DNA of 58,493 nt, from the NCBI GenBank assembly GCA_013141505.1, contig JABFQX010000045.1, forward strand, positions 1-58,493, in the 5' to 3' direction. The notes under the pieces were generated by a model that worked only from the letters and a program-made list of their open reading frames with translations, searched no databases and was not told the origin of the DNA. Source of the stretch: Methyloglobulus sp. Its GTDB lineage: Bacteria > Pseudomonadota > Gammaproteobacteria > Methylococcales > Methylomonadaceae. Positions 34,757 to 45,198 of the stretch are shown here, piece by piece; within the stretch, counting starts at the first letter, position 1, and every line of letters starts with the position of its first letter. The translations under genes and the position numbers were made by a program.

Positions 34757-35848
34757 TTAACCCAGAATTGCCAAGGCATGGCTTAAGGCCGCCAAAAAAG
34801 CCTCGTTTTCATCCGGTTTGCCTATCGTGACCCGTAAGCAATTAGCCAATAAGCCACCTTGAGGGCTCATATTTTTGATCAATACGCCTTGTTGTTTGAT
34901 GGTGGTGAAAATATCGGTGGCGCAGTTTTCAGGCGTGCGAAACAGGATAAAATTCGCGGCACTTGGGTAAGTGGTTATACCTTTCATATTGCCAAGCTGT
35001 TCGTAAACACTTGCCCTTTCGGTGCAAATTTTTTGGGTTTGCCCGTCAAACAAGGCGTGATGAGTCAAGGCAAAATCAGTGCTGATTTGGGTGAGAATAT
35101 TGATATTGTAAGGAAGCCGGACTTTATGAAGTTGCTCGATAATATCGGCTGAACCAACCAGATACCCTAGCCGCAATCCCGCTAAACCTAACTTGGAAAC
35201 GGTGCGCATCACCAGTAGATTTTCGTATTGGGTCAATTCGTCCATAAAACTGACATCGGCAAATGGTGCGTAGGCTTCATCAATGATGACCAATCCATTG
35301 GCTGCAGTTATGATCTGCCGGATGGCTTCGGCATCGAAAAGGTTGCCGGTAGGGTTATTCGGGTAAGCCAGAAATATGATTGCAGGTTGGTGCGCTGTTA
35401 TGGCTGCCAGTATGGCTGGCAAATCCAGCTCAAAGCTATCATCGAGAAGAGGAATGCCAAGATAACTTAAACCCAGCGAGTTGCTGATTTGCTGGTACAT
35501 AACAAAACTGGGTTGTACCGACAAAACGCTGGCATCTGCCGGCAAAGCCATTAGCAGTATCTGAATGATTTCATCGGAACCATTGCCCAGCAAAACCTCA
35601 AACCCTGCCGGGATTTTATTTTGCTCCCTGATTGTTTGCGTGAGTTGCTTGGCTTCAGGATCAGGGTAGCGGTTCAATTCGCAGGATTTTAGTTGCGCCA
35701 ACCAACCTTCTTTGATGTCATCCGGCCAAATGTAAGGATTTTCCATGGCATCCAATTTGATGTATCCTCTCGCATCGGCAACTTTGTAGGCGGACATTGC
35801 CAATACTTCTTTGCGGAAAATGTTCAAGACGAAAGGCTCAGGGCGCAA
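34757..35848 (-). CDS. hisC: histidinol-phosphate aminotransferase
   Basis: This PLP enzyme acts in histidine synthesis. It has AYKVADARGYIKLDAMENPY, LGNGSDEIIQILLMAL, FLAYPNNPTGNLF, VIIDEAYAPF and the PLP lysine region RTVSKLGLAGLRLGYL. The start is uncertain. A TTG at 35848 gives the usual family N-terminal length, because the motif FRKEVLAMSAY matches the conserved region before the first strand. The only nearby ATG would cut it. It is the third gene of murA-hisG-hisD-hisC. Confidence 0.93.
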   Translation of the reverse strand: MRPEPFVLNIFRKEVLAMSAYKVADARGYIKLDAMENPYIWPDDIKEGWLAQLKSCELNRYPDPEAKQLTQTIREQNKIPAGFEVLLGNGSDEIIQILLMALPADASVLSVQPSFVMYQQISNSLGLSYLGIPLLDDSFELDLPAILAAITAHQPAIIFLAYPNNPTGNLFDAEAIRQIITAANGLVIIDEAYAPFADVSFMDELTQYENLLVMRTVSKLGLAGLRLGYLVGSADIIEQLHKVRLPYNINILTQISTDFALTHHALFDGQTQKICTERASVYEQLGNMKGITTYPSAANFILFRTPENCATDIFTTIKQQGVLIKNMSPQGGLLANCLRVTIGKPDENEAFLAALSHALAILG

Positions 35849-35897
35849 ATTGTGGATTGTTTAATCATTCGCATTTCATTCTTCTATCGCCTTGCGC

Positions 35898-37199
35898 TTA
35901 AATCCTATATTCTGCAGAACGCGCATGGGCAGTCAGGCTCTCACCACGGGCAAGTACAGAAGCGGTTTTGCCTAATTCTTTTGCCCCCGCTTGGGAACAA
36001 TTAATCAAGCTGGTGCGTTTCTGGAAATCGTAAACTCCCAAAGGCGAAGAATACCGTGCCGTGCTGGATGTGGGCAGGACGTGGTTAGGCCCGGCGCAGT
36101 AGTCACCCAGGGCTTCAGCCGTGTAACGACCCATGAAGATTGCACCCGCATGGCGGATGTGTTGGCTCAAGGCTTCAGGATCTTCTACTGAAAGCTCCAA
36201 ATGCTCCGGTGCTATCGTGTTGGCAACATCAGCCGCTTGTATTAAATCGTTAACCTTGATGAATGCGCCACGATTCGACAAAGAAGTTCGGATAATGCCT
36301 GCTCGTTCCATTGTCGGCAGCAGCGTGTTGATGCTTTGTTTGACTGCTGCAAGATAATCACTATCTGGACTAATCAAAATCGCCTGAGCGTTTTCATCGT
36401 GTTCAGCTTGTGAAAACAAGTCCATGGCAATCCAGTCTGGGTTAGTCTTGCCATCACAGATAATCAGGATTTCCGAAGGGCCGGCGATCATGTCGATACC
36501 CACCTGTCCAAAAACCAGTTTTTTGGCGGTGGCAACATAGATATTGCCAGGACCGACAATTTTTGCCACGGGGGGGATTGTTTCTGTACCGTAAGCAAGC
36601 GCGGCAACGGCTTGTGCGCCGCCGATGGTGAATATTCTATCGACACCCGCTAAATAGGCCGCCGCCAATACCAATTGGTTACTTTCACCTTTAGGCGTGG
36701 GAACCACCATAATCAACTCACCGACTCCGGCGACTTTAGCTGGGATAGCGTTCATCAAAACCGAAGAAGGATAAGCGGCTTTGCCGCCCGGCACATAAAG
36801 CCCTACGCGATCCAACGGAGTAATTTTTTGCCCAAGAACCGTTCCGTCAGCTTCCGTATAATCCCAAGATTGCAGTTTTTGGTGTTCGGCATAAGCACGA
36901 ATCCTATCTGCTGCGGTTTGTAAGGCTGCGGCTTGGTCTGCTGGAATTGCGGCAAATGCTGATTTGAGACTGGCTTGGGTCAGCTCCAATTCTGTCGCAG
37001 AAGTGACTTGGCGATTGTCGAAGCGATTAGTGTAGGCAATAACGGCTTTATCGCCATTGCTACGTACGTCAGCAATAATGTCCCTTACTTGCCGATGAAT
37101 ATCAAAATCTTCCGTTTCATTCCATGCCAGCAAGCTTTGCAATTGCACCGTAAAATCTGGGGACGCGGCATCAAGTTCGGTAATCGTAATCTCTGACAT
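35898..37199 (-). CDS. hisD: histidinol dehydrogenase
   Basis: HisD carries out the last two steps of histidine synthesis with NAD and zinc. It has [66 protein letters not shown] and [20 protein letters not shown], which include the zinc-binding His residues. The ATG at 37199 ([10 protein letters not shown]) follows the hisG stop by four bases, with its AAGG inside the hisG end. A longer frame 17 codons upstream overlaps hisG and is rejected. Confidence 0.95.
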   Translation of the reverse strand: MSEITITELDAASPDFTVQLQSLLAWNETEDFDIHRQVRDIIADVRSNGDKAVIAYTNRFDNRQVTSATELELTQASLKSAFAAIPADQAAALQTAADRIRAYAEHQKLQSWDYTEADGTVLGQKITPLDRVGLYVPGGKAAYPSSVLMNAIPAKVAGVGELIMVVPTPKGESNQLVLAAAYLAGVDRIFTIGGAQAVAALAYGTETIPPVAKIVGPGNIYVATAKKLVFGQVGIDMIAGPSEILIICDGKTNPDWIAMDLFSQAEHDENAQAILISPDSDYLAAVKQSINTLLPTMERAGIIRTSLSNRGAFIKVNDLIQAADVANTIAPEHLELSVEDPEALSQHIRHAGAIFMGRYTAEALGDYCAGPNHVLPTSSTARYSSPLGVYDFQKRTSLINCSQAGAKELGKTASVLARGESLTAHARSAEYRI

Positions 37200-37203
37200 A
37201 GGC

Positions 37204-37830
37204 TTACCTTTTAGCCAGCGTAAGTTCGAATTGTTCCAGTAAGGCGGCAATGGCCTGATTTTTCATTTTCATCGCGGCTTTATTGACCACAAGACGGGAA
37301 CTAATGTTCATTATTAACTCTCGCGGTTCCAAGTTATTGGCGCGTAGGGTATTGCCGGTATCGACCAGATCGACGATGCAATCGGCAAGGCCAACCAGCG
37401 GTGCAAGTTCCATGGAGCCGTACAACTTGATGATTTCAGCTTGAATACCTAAATTGGCATAATAGCGTTGGGCGATTTTGACATATTTGGTGGCAACACG
37501 GAGGCGGCTCTTAGGTACAGGCGCATCTTTGTGGGCGGCTGTCATTAATCGGCATTTAGCAATCCCCAGATCCAACGGCTCATAAAGGCTTTCGGCACCA
37601 TGCTCCAATAGGATGTCTTTTCCGGCAATGCCCATATCAGCAGCACCGTACTCGACAAAGGTAGGAACGTCAGTGGCACGGATAATAACCAGTTGCACAT
37701 CATCCCGCGTCGTCGAAAGGATCAGTTTGCGGGACTTTTCGGGATCATCGGTTGGCGTGATCCCGGCCTCTTCCAAAAAAGGCAAGGCTTCTTCATAAAT
37801 CCGGCCTTTCGATACAGCAATCGTTAACAT
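37204..37830 (-). CDS. hisG: ATP phosphoribosyltransferase, short form
   Basis: HisG is the first, regulated enzyme of histidine synthesis. It starts [20 protein letters not shown] at 37830. At about 208 aa it is the short form that needs a HisZ partner for full activity; no hisZ is in this window. [10 protein letters not shown] and [20 protein letters not shown] are clear. The upstream extension of 12 codons overlaps the murA end and is not needed. It lies seven bases after murA. Confidence 0.95.
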   Translation of the reverse strand: MLTIAVSKGRIYEEALPFLEEAGITPTDDPEKSRKLILSTTRDDVQLVIIRATDVPTFVEYGAADMGIAGKDILLEHGAESLYEPLDLGIAKCRLMTAAHKDAPVPKSRLRVATKYVKIAQRYYANLGIQAEIIKLYGSMELAPLVGLADCIVDLVDTGNTLRANNLEPRELIMNISSRLVVNKAAMKMKNQAIAALLEQFELTLAKR

Positions 37831-37837
37831 AGATAAT

Positions 37838-39109
<1,272 letters not shown>

Positions 39110-39124
39110 TTATGGTTATGTTGG

Positions 39125-39463
39125 CTATGCAGGCTTATTTTGTTCAGCCAATTCGGGTTGGTTGACGACAAAATAGCTCATGTTATCAAGTCCGCTCAAC
39201 TTGGCTAGGTTTAGCAGTTGCTCGGGAATATTTCTAAAGTGTAATTGTACCCTTTTATGGCGGGTAATTTTTATCCATTCAAGCATTAAAGCGAGTCCTG
39301 CGCTGTCCGCATTACCAACGCCGCCTAAATCAATGATGATTTGTTTACCAGTGTCTAAAAACGTAAAAGATTTTAAGGTTTTTTTATCCATTGCTGTAAA
39401 AGTCAGGTCACCATCGACGATAAAATGCCCCGGCGCTTCTTTAACAATGGTTAATTTGCTCAT
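39125..39463 (-). CDS. mlaB: STAS-domain protein MlaB
   Basis: This 112-aa protein has one STAS domain with VDGDLTFTAMDK, IIIDLGGVGNADSAGLALML. MlaB binds the ATPase MlaF and tunes the phospholipid transport complex. It overlaps the mlaD stop by 4 bp, so no mlaC lies between. Confidence 0.88.
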   Translation of the reverse strand: MSKLTIVKEAPGHFIVDGDLTFTAMDKKTLKSFTFLDTGKQIIIDLGGVGNADSAGLALMLEWIKITRHKRVQLHFRNIPEQLLNLAKLSGLDNMSYFVVNQPELAEQNKPA

Positions 39464-39927
39464 TTTTTCTCTTCTGCCGACTTAAACAGAAACTGGCCGA
39501 TGGCTTTTTCGAGAATGATGGCAGACTGGGTTATTTCTATATTGCCATTGTCTTTCAGATATTCGTCGGCACCACCGGGTTCCAGACTGACATATTGCTC
39601 ACCCAACAATCCGGCGGTAAAAATGCTGGCGGTCGTATCTTCAGGAATGGTTTTGTATTCTGCGTTTATACGCATTTTTACAATCGATTCGAAGGTTTTA
39701 GGATCAAAACTGATGTTGCTGACCTGGCCGATTTTAACGCCTGCCGCAGAAACCGGCGATTTAACTTTGAGTCCACCCGAATTCTCGAAACGGGCGGTAA
39801 TCGTGTAGCCTTCTTGTTCGGTAAAAGAACTTAAGTTACTGACCTGCAAGGCGAGAAAAAATAGTCCGGCAATACCAGCCGCGACAAAAAGCCCGACCAG
39901 CGTATCCTGAGTATTGCTATGCTGCAT
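39460..39927 (-). CDS. mlaD: phospholipid transport protein MlaD
   Basis: This 155-aa protein has an N-terminal membrane helix (LVGLFVAAGIAGLFFLALQV) and an MCE domain with YTITARFENSGGLKVKSPVS and GVKIGQVSNI. MlaD forms the periplasmic hexamer that binds lipid in the MlaFEDB complex. It follows mlaE by two bases. Confidence 0.93.
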   Translation of the reverse strand: MQHSNTQDTLVGLFVAAGIAGLFFLALQVSNLSSFTEQEGYTITARFENSGGLKVKSPVSAAGVKIGQVSNISFDPKTFESIVKMRINAEYKTIPEDTTASIFTAGLLGEQYVSLEPGGADEYLKDNGNIEITQSAIILEKAIGQFLFKSAEEKK

Positions 39928-39929
39928 TG

Positions 39930-40712
39930 TTAATCGTCTCCAAACATGAGAGCGGTCAGGACAAAATCCAGACCTAAGATACTGAAAGCGGAATTTACCA
40001 CAGTGCGGGTGGTGGCACGGCTCACACCCTCAGAGGTAGGAACGGCATCGTAGCCTTCAAACAAGGCAATCCAACTGCTTACGAAACCAAACACCAGACT
40101 CTTGATGACCCCATTAATAATGTCATCCTGAAAATCAATCTTTGCCTGCATTTGCGACCAGTAAGCACCATCATCAACCCCTAACAAACCGGTACCGACA
40201 ATTTGCCCACCGATAATGCCGATGGCACTGAATAGGGCGGCAAGTAAGGGCATGGAAATGAACCCGGCCAGAAAACGGGGTGAAATGATCCTTTTGATGG
40301 GGTCAACCGCCATCATTTCCATGCCGGATAATTGCTCGGTGGCTTTCATCAAGCCAATTTCAGCGGTCAGTGCAGATCCGGCGCGCCCAGCGAATAGTAA
40401 GGCAGAAACCACCGGCCCCAGTTCACGCACCAAAGATGCTGCAACCATAACGCCCAAGGTTTCTTCGGCACCAAAATCGGACAATATGTAATAGCCCTGC
40501 AAGCCCAAAACCATGCCGACAAACAAACCGGAAATCGAAATAATCAAAAACGACAATACGCCGACGGAATACAACTGGTTAAGCAGAAGCCTTGGCCGGG
40601 GCATTATGTCGATAATGCCGGTAATTGTATGCAAAAGAAAAAAAGTCGCCCGTCCCAGCTTGGTAAAACTGGCGCGGGTATTCTTGCCTAGTGTTTGAAT
40701 GAAAGCCAGCAT
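39930..40712 (-). CDS. mlaE: phospholipid transport permease MlaE
   Basis: This 260-aa permease has five or six helices and the family motifs LVRELGPVVSALLFAGRAGS, ALTAEIGLMKATEQLSGMEM and PRFLAGFISMPLL. It spans the inner membrane in the MlaFEDB complex that keeps outer-leaflet lipid asymmetry. It lies 15 bases after mlaF. Confidence 0.94.
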   Translation of the reverse strand: MLAFIQTLGKNTRASFTKLGRATFFLLHTITGIIDIMPRPRLLLNQLYSVGVLSFLIISISGLFVGMVLGLQGYYILSDFGAEETLGVMVAASLVRELGPVVSALLFAGRAGSALTAEIGLMKATEQLSGMEMMAVDPIKRIISPRFLAGFISMPLLAALFSAIGIIGGQIVGTGLLGVDDGAYWSQMQAKIDFQDDIINGVIKSLVFGFVSSWIALFEGYDAVPTSEGVSRATTRTVVNSAFSILGLDFVLTALMFGDD

Positions 40713-40727
40713 GATTAAGCGGTCATA

Positions 40728-41564
40728 TTAGTAGCGTTTCCCTGCCGACATCAAATCGTCTTGCAAGTCTTTGGCGGGATAATGAAAATGCACGGGGCCA
40801 TCGGCTGAGCCAACCATAAATTGCTGCACCCAATCCGACGAGGAGTTTTGGATGTCCGCTGGCGACCCTTCACCGATAATTTTTCCATCCGAAATAACAT
40901 AAATGTAATCGGCAATGGCTGATGTTTCCTGAACATCATGGGAGACAATAATCGACGTTAAACCCAAAAAAGTATTTAACGACTTTATAAGATGCACCAA
41001 TACTCCCTTGGAAATAGGATCCTGGCCGGTAAAAGGCTCATCGTACATGATCATCATCGGATCAAGGGCAATGGCCCTTGCCAAGGCAACGCGTCTAGCC
41101 ATACCGCCAGAAAGTTCATTGGGCATTAGGTCTCTGGCACCCCTTAAACCAACGGCCTGCAATTTCATCAAAACGAGACTGCGGATCATGGATTCAGGAA
41201 GATGCGTATGCTCGCGCAACGGAAAGGCCACGTTGTCGTACACATTCATGTCGGTCAGTAAAGCACCGCTTTGGAATAACATGCCGATGCGTTTGCGTAA
41301 TTCGAACAGATCACCGCGCCGTAAGCGGTGGACATTTTTCCCGTCTACCATTACCGTCCCTTGCGCTGGCTGCAACTGCCCGCCGATCAGTTTTAACAGA
41401 GTTGTTTTACCGGTGCCGCTAGGCCCCATGATTGCAGTAATTTTACCGCGCTCAAAGTCCATAGACACATCTTTGAATATTTTGTTAGAGCCTCGTGAAA
41501 ATGATAAATTTCGGACGGCGACTAAACTGTTCTGGGAGCGAGCATTGTCACTCATACTTGGCAA
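40728..41564 (-). CDS. mlaF: phospholipid transport ATPase MlaF
   Basis: This ABC ATPase of 278 aa has the Walker A MGPSGTGKTTLLKLIGG, signature LSGGMARRVALARAIA, Walker B MIMYDEPFTGQD and switch His in IIVSHDVQE. The first gene of mlaFEDB-murA-hisGDC, it is divergent from kdsD across about 270 bases that should hold both promoters. In-frame Met at residue 4 is an alternative start. Confidence 0.94.
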   Translation of the reverse strand: MPSMSDNARSQNSLVAVRNLSFSRGSNKIFKDVSMDFERGKITAIMGPSGTGKTTLLKLIGGQLQPAQGTVMVDGKNVHRLRRGDLFELRKRIGMLFQSGALLTDMNVYDNVAFPLREHTHLPESMIRSLVLMKLQAVGLRGARDLMPNELSGGMARRVALARAIALDPMMIMYDEPFTGQDPISKGVLVHLIKSLNTFLGLTSIIVSHDVQETSAIADYIYVISDGKIIGEGSPADIQNSSSDWVQQFMVGSADGPVHFHYPAKDLQDDLMSAGKRY

Positions 41565-41838
41565 GGAATTAAAATTCTAATCTAAACAAGCTATTGTCTA
41601 TGACGACTCCTTACTAAGTCAAACTATTCTTAGAAGAATTCACAAGGAAATTGAAGATAATGCCAGAAGTTCGACGCGCCATTACCCTTATCTGAGTCCT
41701 GCGGATTAATGCATCTGACAACGTTTTCTTCATAACGCTCCCTCAAGCAAGGAAGCCTTAAATGTGGCATAATGCGGCGTTTTTAACCATTATACCCATT
41801 TAACTTAAGTTAGCTTTGCCAGATTGAATGATTAGAAA

Positions 41839-42816
41839 ATGAAATTTCATGATGAAAAACTCCGCGAACTGGCGCTAGCTGTCATTCAGGTAGAAACCCA
41901 GGCGGTTGCTGCTTTGGCTGGACAAATTAACGAAAATTTTGTCGTTGCCTGCAAGTTGATGTTCAACTGCAAAGGTCGGGTCGTGGTGATTGGCATGGGT
42001 AAATCCGGGCATATTGCCAGCAAGATTGCGGCGACCCTGGCAAGCACAGGCACACCAGCTTTTTTTGTCCATCCTGGCGAAGCCAGTCACGGCGATTTGG
42101 GCATGATTACCCAACAAGACGTGGTATTGGCATTATCAAATTCGGGTGAAACCGAAGAAATTGTAAAAATTCTACCGATAATCAAACGTCTCGACGTACC
42201 TTTGATAGCGATGACCGGAAATCCAAATTCAACATTGGCAATATTTGCCAGTACGCATATAAATGTTAGCGTTGCACAGGAAGCCTGCCCCTTGGGATTA
42301 GCGCCTACGTCGAGCACCACCGCAGCATTAGTTATGGGTGATGCCCTAGCAGTGTCCTTGCTGGAAGCACGTGGCTTTACGAGAGATGATTTTGCGCTAT
42401 CCCATCCTGGTGGTGTCCTCGGTAAGCGTTTATTGCTGCGGGTCGGCGATATTATGCATACGGGTGCAGCTATGCCTGCGGTTGATAAATCTGCCATCAT
42501 CAATGCGGCATTGCTGGAAATGACCGAGAAAAAACTGGGCATGACGGCTATTGTTGAAAACGATAATCGACTGTTGGGTGTTTTTACCGATGGCGATCTA
42601 CGACGTATGTTGGCTAAAGACATTGATCTTCGCAGCACCTGCATCGTCGATGTCATGACCTCAAATTGCACCGTCATTACCGCAGACAAGTTGGCGGCTG
42701 AAGCCATGCAAGTTATGGAACAGAAAAAGATCAATGCTTTGATTGTGGTCGATGACGCTCATCGTGCCATAGGCGCTATTAACATGCACGATTTGATTCG
42801 TGCAGGAATCGTCTAA
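41839..42816 (+). CDS. kdsD: arabinose-5-phosphate isomerase
   Basis: KdsD converts ribulose-5-P to arabinose-5-P for Kdo synthesis. It has an SIS domain with VVVIGMGKSGHIASKIAATL, STGTPAFFVHPGEASHGDLG, LALSNSGETEEI, then two CBS domains (about residues 205-325). Its stop overlaps the kdsC ATG by one base. It heads the kdsDC-lptCAB-rpoN-hpf-rapZ cluster. Confidence 0.95.
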   Translation: MKFHDEKLRELALAVIQVETQAVAALAGQINENFVVACKLMFNCKGRVVVIGMGKSGHIASKIAATLASTGTPAFFVHPGEASHGDLGMITQQDVVLALSNSGETEEIVKILPIIKRLDVPLIAMTGNPNSTLAIFASTHINVSVAQEACPLGLAPTSSTTAALVMGDALAVSLLEARGFTRDDFALSHPGGVLGKRLLLRVGDIMHTGAAMPAVDKSAIINAALLEMTEKKLGMTAIVENDNRLLGVFTDGDLRRMLAKDIDLRSTCIVDVMTSNCTVITADKLAAEAMQVMEQKKINALIVVDDAHRAIGAINMHDLIRAGIV

Positions 42817-43370
42817 TGGCAAATGTTATTAGCGACCAAAACCTTTCCGCTTTCGTATTGGAAAAAGCCAAACAATTAAAGCTATTGATCCTTGATGTTG
42901 ATGGCGTATTAACGGATGGGCGACTTTTTTTTGATAACGAAGGCATTGAATATAAATGTTTCCATGCCCGCGATGGGCATGGTATCAAACTGCTTCGTCA
43001 AACCGGCGTTGAAGTCGCGGTCATTTCTGGCCGCAAGTCAAATTCAGTCGCATTACGCATGAAAAATCTGGGAATTGAGTTTGTTTATCAAGGACATGAA
43101 AACAAACTACAGGCGTACGCTGAATTATTGGAGACCTTAAAGATCAACCCTGAACATACGGCACATGTGGGTGATGATCTGCTGGATTTGCCGATAATGA
43201 CGAGGGTGGGTCTTGCCATAGCGGTCAATGATGCTAATTTTGCGGTCAAAGCAAGGGCGGATTGGTGTACAACTTTGCCGGGTGGACACGGTGCGGTGCG
43301 GGAAGTCTGCGATCTGATTATGCAAGCACAGGGAAATTTTGAAGCTATTTTGAATGGGTATCTTGCATGA
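42816..43370 (+). CDS. kdsC: 3-deoxy-D-manno-octulosonate 8-phosphate phosphatase
   Basis: This 184-aa HAD phosphatase removes phosphate from Kdo-8-P. It has the nucleophile motif LLILDVDGVLTDGRL, VISGRKSNSVALRMKNLGI and the metal motif VGDDLLDLPIMTRVGLAIAV. It overlaps lptC by 4 bp. Confidence 0.95.
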   Translation: MANVISDQNLSAFVLEKAKQLKLLILDVDGVLTDGRLFFDNEGIEYKCFHARDGHGIKLLRQTGVEVAVISGRKSNSVALRMKNLGIEFVYQGHENKLQAYAELLETLKINPEHTAHVGDDLLDLPIMTRVGLAIAVNDANFAVKARADWCTTLPGGHGAVREVCDLIMQAQGNFEAILNGYLA

Positions 43371-43939
43371 CCTATTCCGGTGAAAAATCCATTTACATTT
43401 TCCTGCTATTCTTAGCAGTGTTTAGTTGGTGGTTAGCGGAATACTCAGCATTGGTAGAAACAACCAAGGTAAAAGCGTCGCCAAAAAATCCGGATTATTT
43501 CAGCAAAGGCTACACTCAATGGGAAATGGACGAAACTGGCCGCTTAAAAAGCAAATTGGTGGCTGAAGAAATGACGCATTATGTAGGTTACTGGGCGACC
43601 CATACTAAAAAACCGGTCATGGAATTTGTGAATGCGAATAGACCGCCCTGGATTATAAAATCTGATGCAGGCATCTTGTCAAAAGATGGCAAAAAACTTC
43701 AGCTTAACGGCAAGGTATCAGTCAGTCGCGCCAAAGCAGAAGGTAGTAAGGAACTCATCATTAATACATCCAATGTGCTGGTCAGCCCAGAAACCAGTTA
43801 TGCGGAAACAAAAGCACCGGCAGAATTGATCAGCCCGCCCAATATCACTACAGGAACCGGCTTGAAGATGACTTTTAAAGAGCCTATCCATCTGGAGTTA
43901 CTTGCGAAAGTGAAAGGTAAGTATGAAACCAACAAATAA
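43367..43939 (+). CDS. lptC: LPS export protein LptC
   Basis: This 190-aa protein has an N-terminal membrane helix (YIFLLFLAVFSWWLAEYSAL) and a periplasmic beta-jellyroll that passes LPS from LptB2FG to LptA. Sequence is weakly conserved, as usual for LptC (YFSKGYTQWEMDETGRLKSK). Identity is supported by the position between kdsC and lptA. It overlaps lptA by 17 bases. Confidence 0.88.
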   Translation: MTYSGEKSIYIFLLFLAVFSWWLAEYSALVETTKVKASPKNPDYFSKGYTQWEMDETGRLKSKLVAEEMTHYVGYWATHTKKPVMEFVNANRPPWIIKSDAGILSKDGKKLQLNGKVSVSRAKAEGSKELIINTSNVLVSPETSYAETKAPAELISPPNITTGTGLKMTFKEPIHLELLAKVKGKYETNK

Positions 43940-44486
43940 AGTAATGGCCTTTTGTGGGGCGTTGTTAATTGGCGCTTATAATTCCCAGATATTAGCGCTG
44001 GAAACGGATGCCGACCAGCCGATTACCATTGATTCCAATACCGCTACCTATGATGATGTCAGCGCCACCAGTACCTACACGGGTAATGTTATCTCCATTC
44101 AGGGTAGTATCAAGGTCAATTCGGATAAGCTGGTGGTCTATTTTGTCGAGGGTGATGCCGAAAAAATGGTGTTCACCGGTAATAAGGCCAAATTCAAACA
44201 AACGCCTAGCCCCGGCGCTGAAGATGTGACCGGCGAAGCCATGACGGGCGAGTACTACCCCAAGAAAAATCTTCTGGTACTGAAAACACAAGCGACTGTC
44301 TGGCAAGGCAATGCCACTTACTCCAGTGATCTAATCGAATATGACATTAAGCGTTCTGTCGTAAAGGCAGGTGAAAAATCGTCTGATGCCAAGCGTGTCC
44401 ACGTCCTGTTGAAGCCGAAACAAAAAACGGAAGCCAAAAAAAATGACAACACTGGCAGCAAAGCAGCTGATAAAAACCTACAATAA
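43923..44486 (+). CDS. lptA: LPS transport periplasmic protein LptA
   Basis: This 187-aa protein has a signal peptide ([19 protein letters not shown]) and an OstA-like domain: [40 protein letters not shown] and [12 protein letters not shown]-type strands. LptA bridges the periplasm for LPS. The Lys-rich C-terminus runs 44 bases into the lptB gene, a long overlap. Confidence 0.92.
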   Translation: MKPTNKVMAFCGALLIGAYNSQILALETDADQPITIDSNTATYDDVSATSTYTGNVISIQGSIKVNSDKLVVYFVEGDAEKMVFTGNKAKFKQTPSPGAEDVTGEAMTGEYYPKKNLLVLKTQATVWQGNATYSSDLIEYDIKRSVVKAGEKSSDAKRVHVLLKPKQKTEAKKNDNTGSKAADKNLQ

Positions 44487-45168
44487 CCGCAATGTAGTCA
44501 ATGGTGTTTCGTTACATGTCGAAACCGGTGAGGTAGTCGGCTTGCTCGGTCCCAATGGTGCTGGTAAAACCACCAGCTTTTACATGTTGGTGGGTCTCGT
44601 CAGTGCTGATGAAGGCCAAATATTCCTCGATTCCGTGCCGATTACCCATCACCCCATGCATGTCAGGGCGCAATTGGGCGTAGGCTATTTACCGCAGGAA
44701 CCGTCGGTATTCAGGAAGCTGAGCGTCGCGGACAATCTCCGTGCCGTGCTGCAAATTCGCCCCGATTTGACCGAGGGCCAGATGGAGCTGATCATCGAAG
44801 AACTGCTGGAAGAATTCCACATCCCTCATCTTCGTAATCAGTTGGCCTTGAGCCTGTCCGGCGGTGAGCGACGGCGAGTTGAAATTGCCAGGGCACTGGC
44901 AAGTAATCCACAATTTATATTGTTGGACGAACCTTTCGCCGGTGTCGATCCCATATCCGTTGAAGACATTCAAACTATTATCGAACACCTCAAAGACCGC
45001 GGTATCGGCATCTTGATAACCGAACATAATGTCCAGGAAACACTAGGCATTTGTAGCCGTGCGTATATACTAAATGAAGGCAAGGTAATCGCCGAAGGCA
45101 ACACCGATTCGATTGTCTCGAATGAGGAAGTACGCAAAGTTTACCTTGGCAAAAAATTTAAGCTATGA
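44443..45168 (+). CDS. lptB: LPS export ATP-binding protein LptB
   Basis: This 241-aa ABC ATPase has the Walker [21 protein letters not shown], signature [18 protein letters not shown], Walker [14 protein letters not shown] and switch His in [10 protein letters not shown]. It powers LptFG. The start at 44443 lies inside lptA and matches the family N-terminus ([17 protein letters not shown]). Confidence 0.97.
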   Translation: MTTLAAKQLIKTYNNRNVVNGVSLHVETGEVVGLLGPNGAGKTTSFYMLVGLVSADEGQIFLDSVPITHHPMHVRAQLGVGYLPQEPSVFRKLSVADNLRAVLQIRPDLTEGQMELIIEELLEEFHIPHLRNQLALSLSGGERRRVEIARALASNPQFILLDEPFAGVDPISVEDIQTIIEHLKDRGIGILITEHNVQETLGICSRAYILNEGKVIAEGNTDSIVSNEEVRKVYLGKKFKL

Positions 45169-45198
45169 TGCTTACTAACAACATCAAGTAATACGCTT

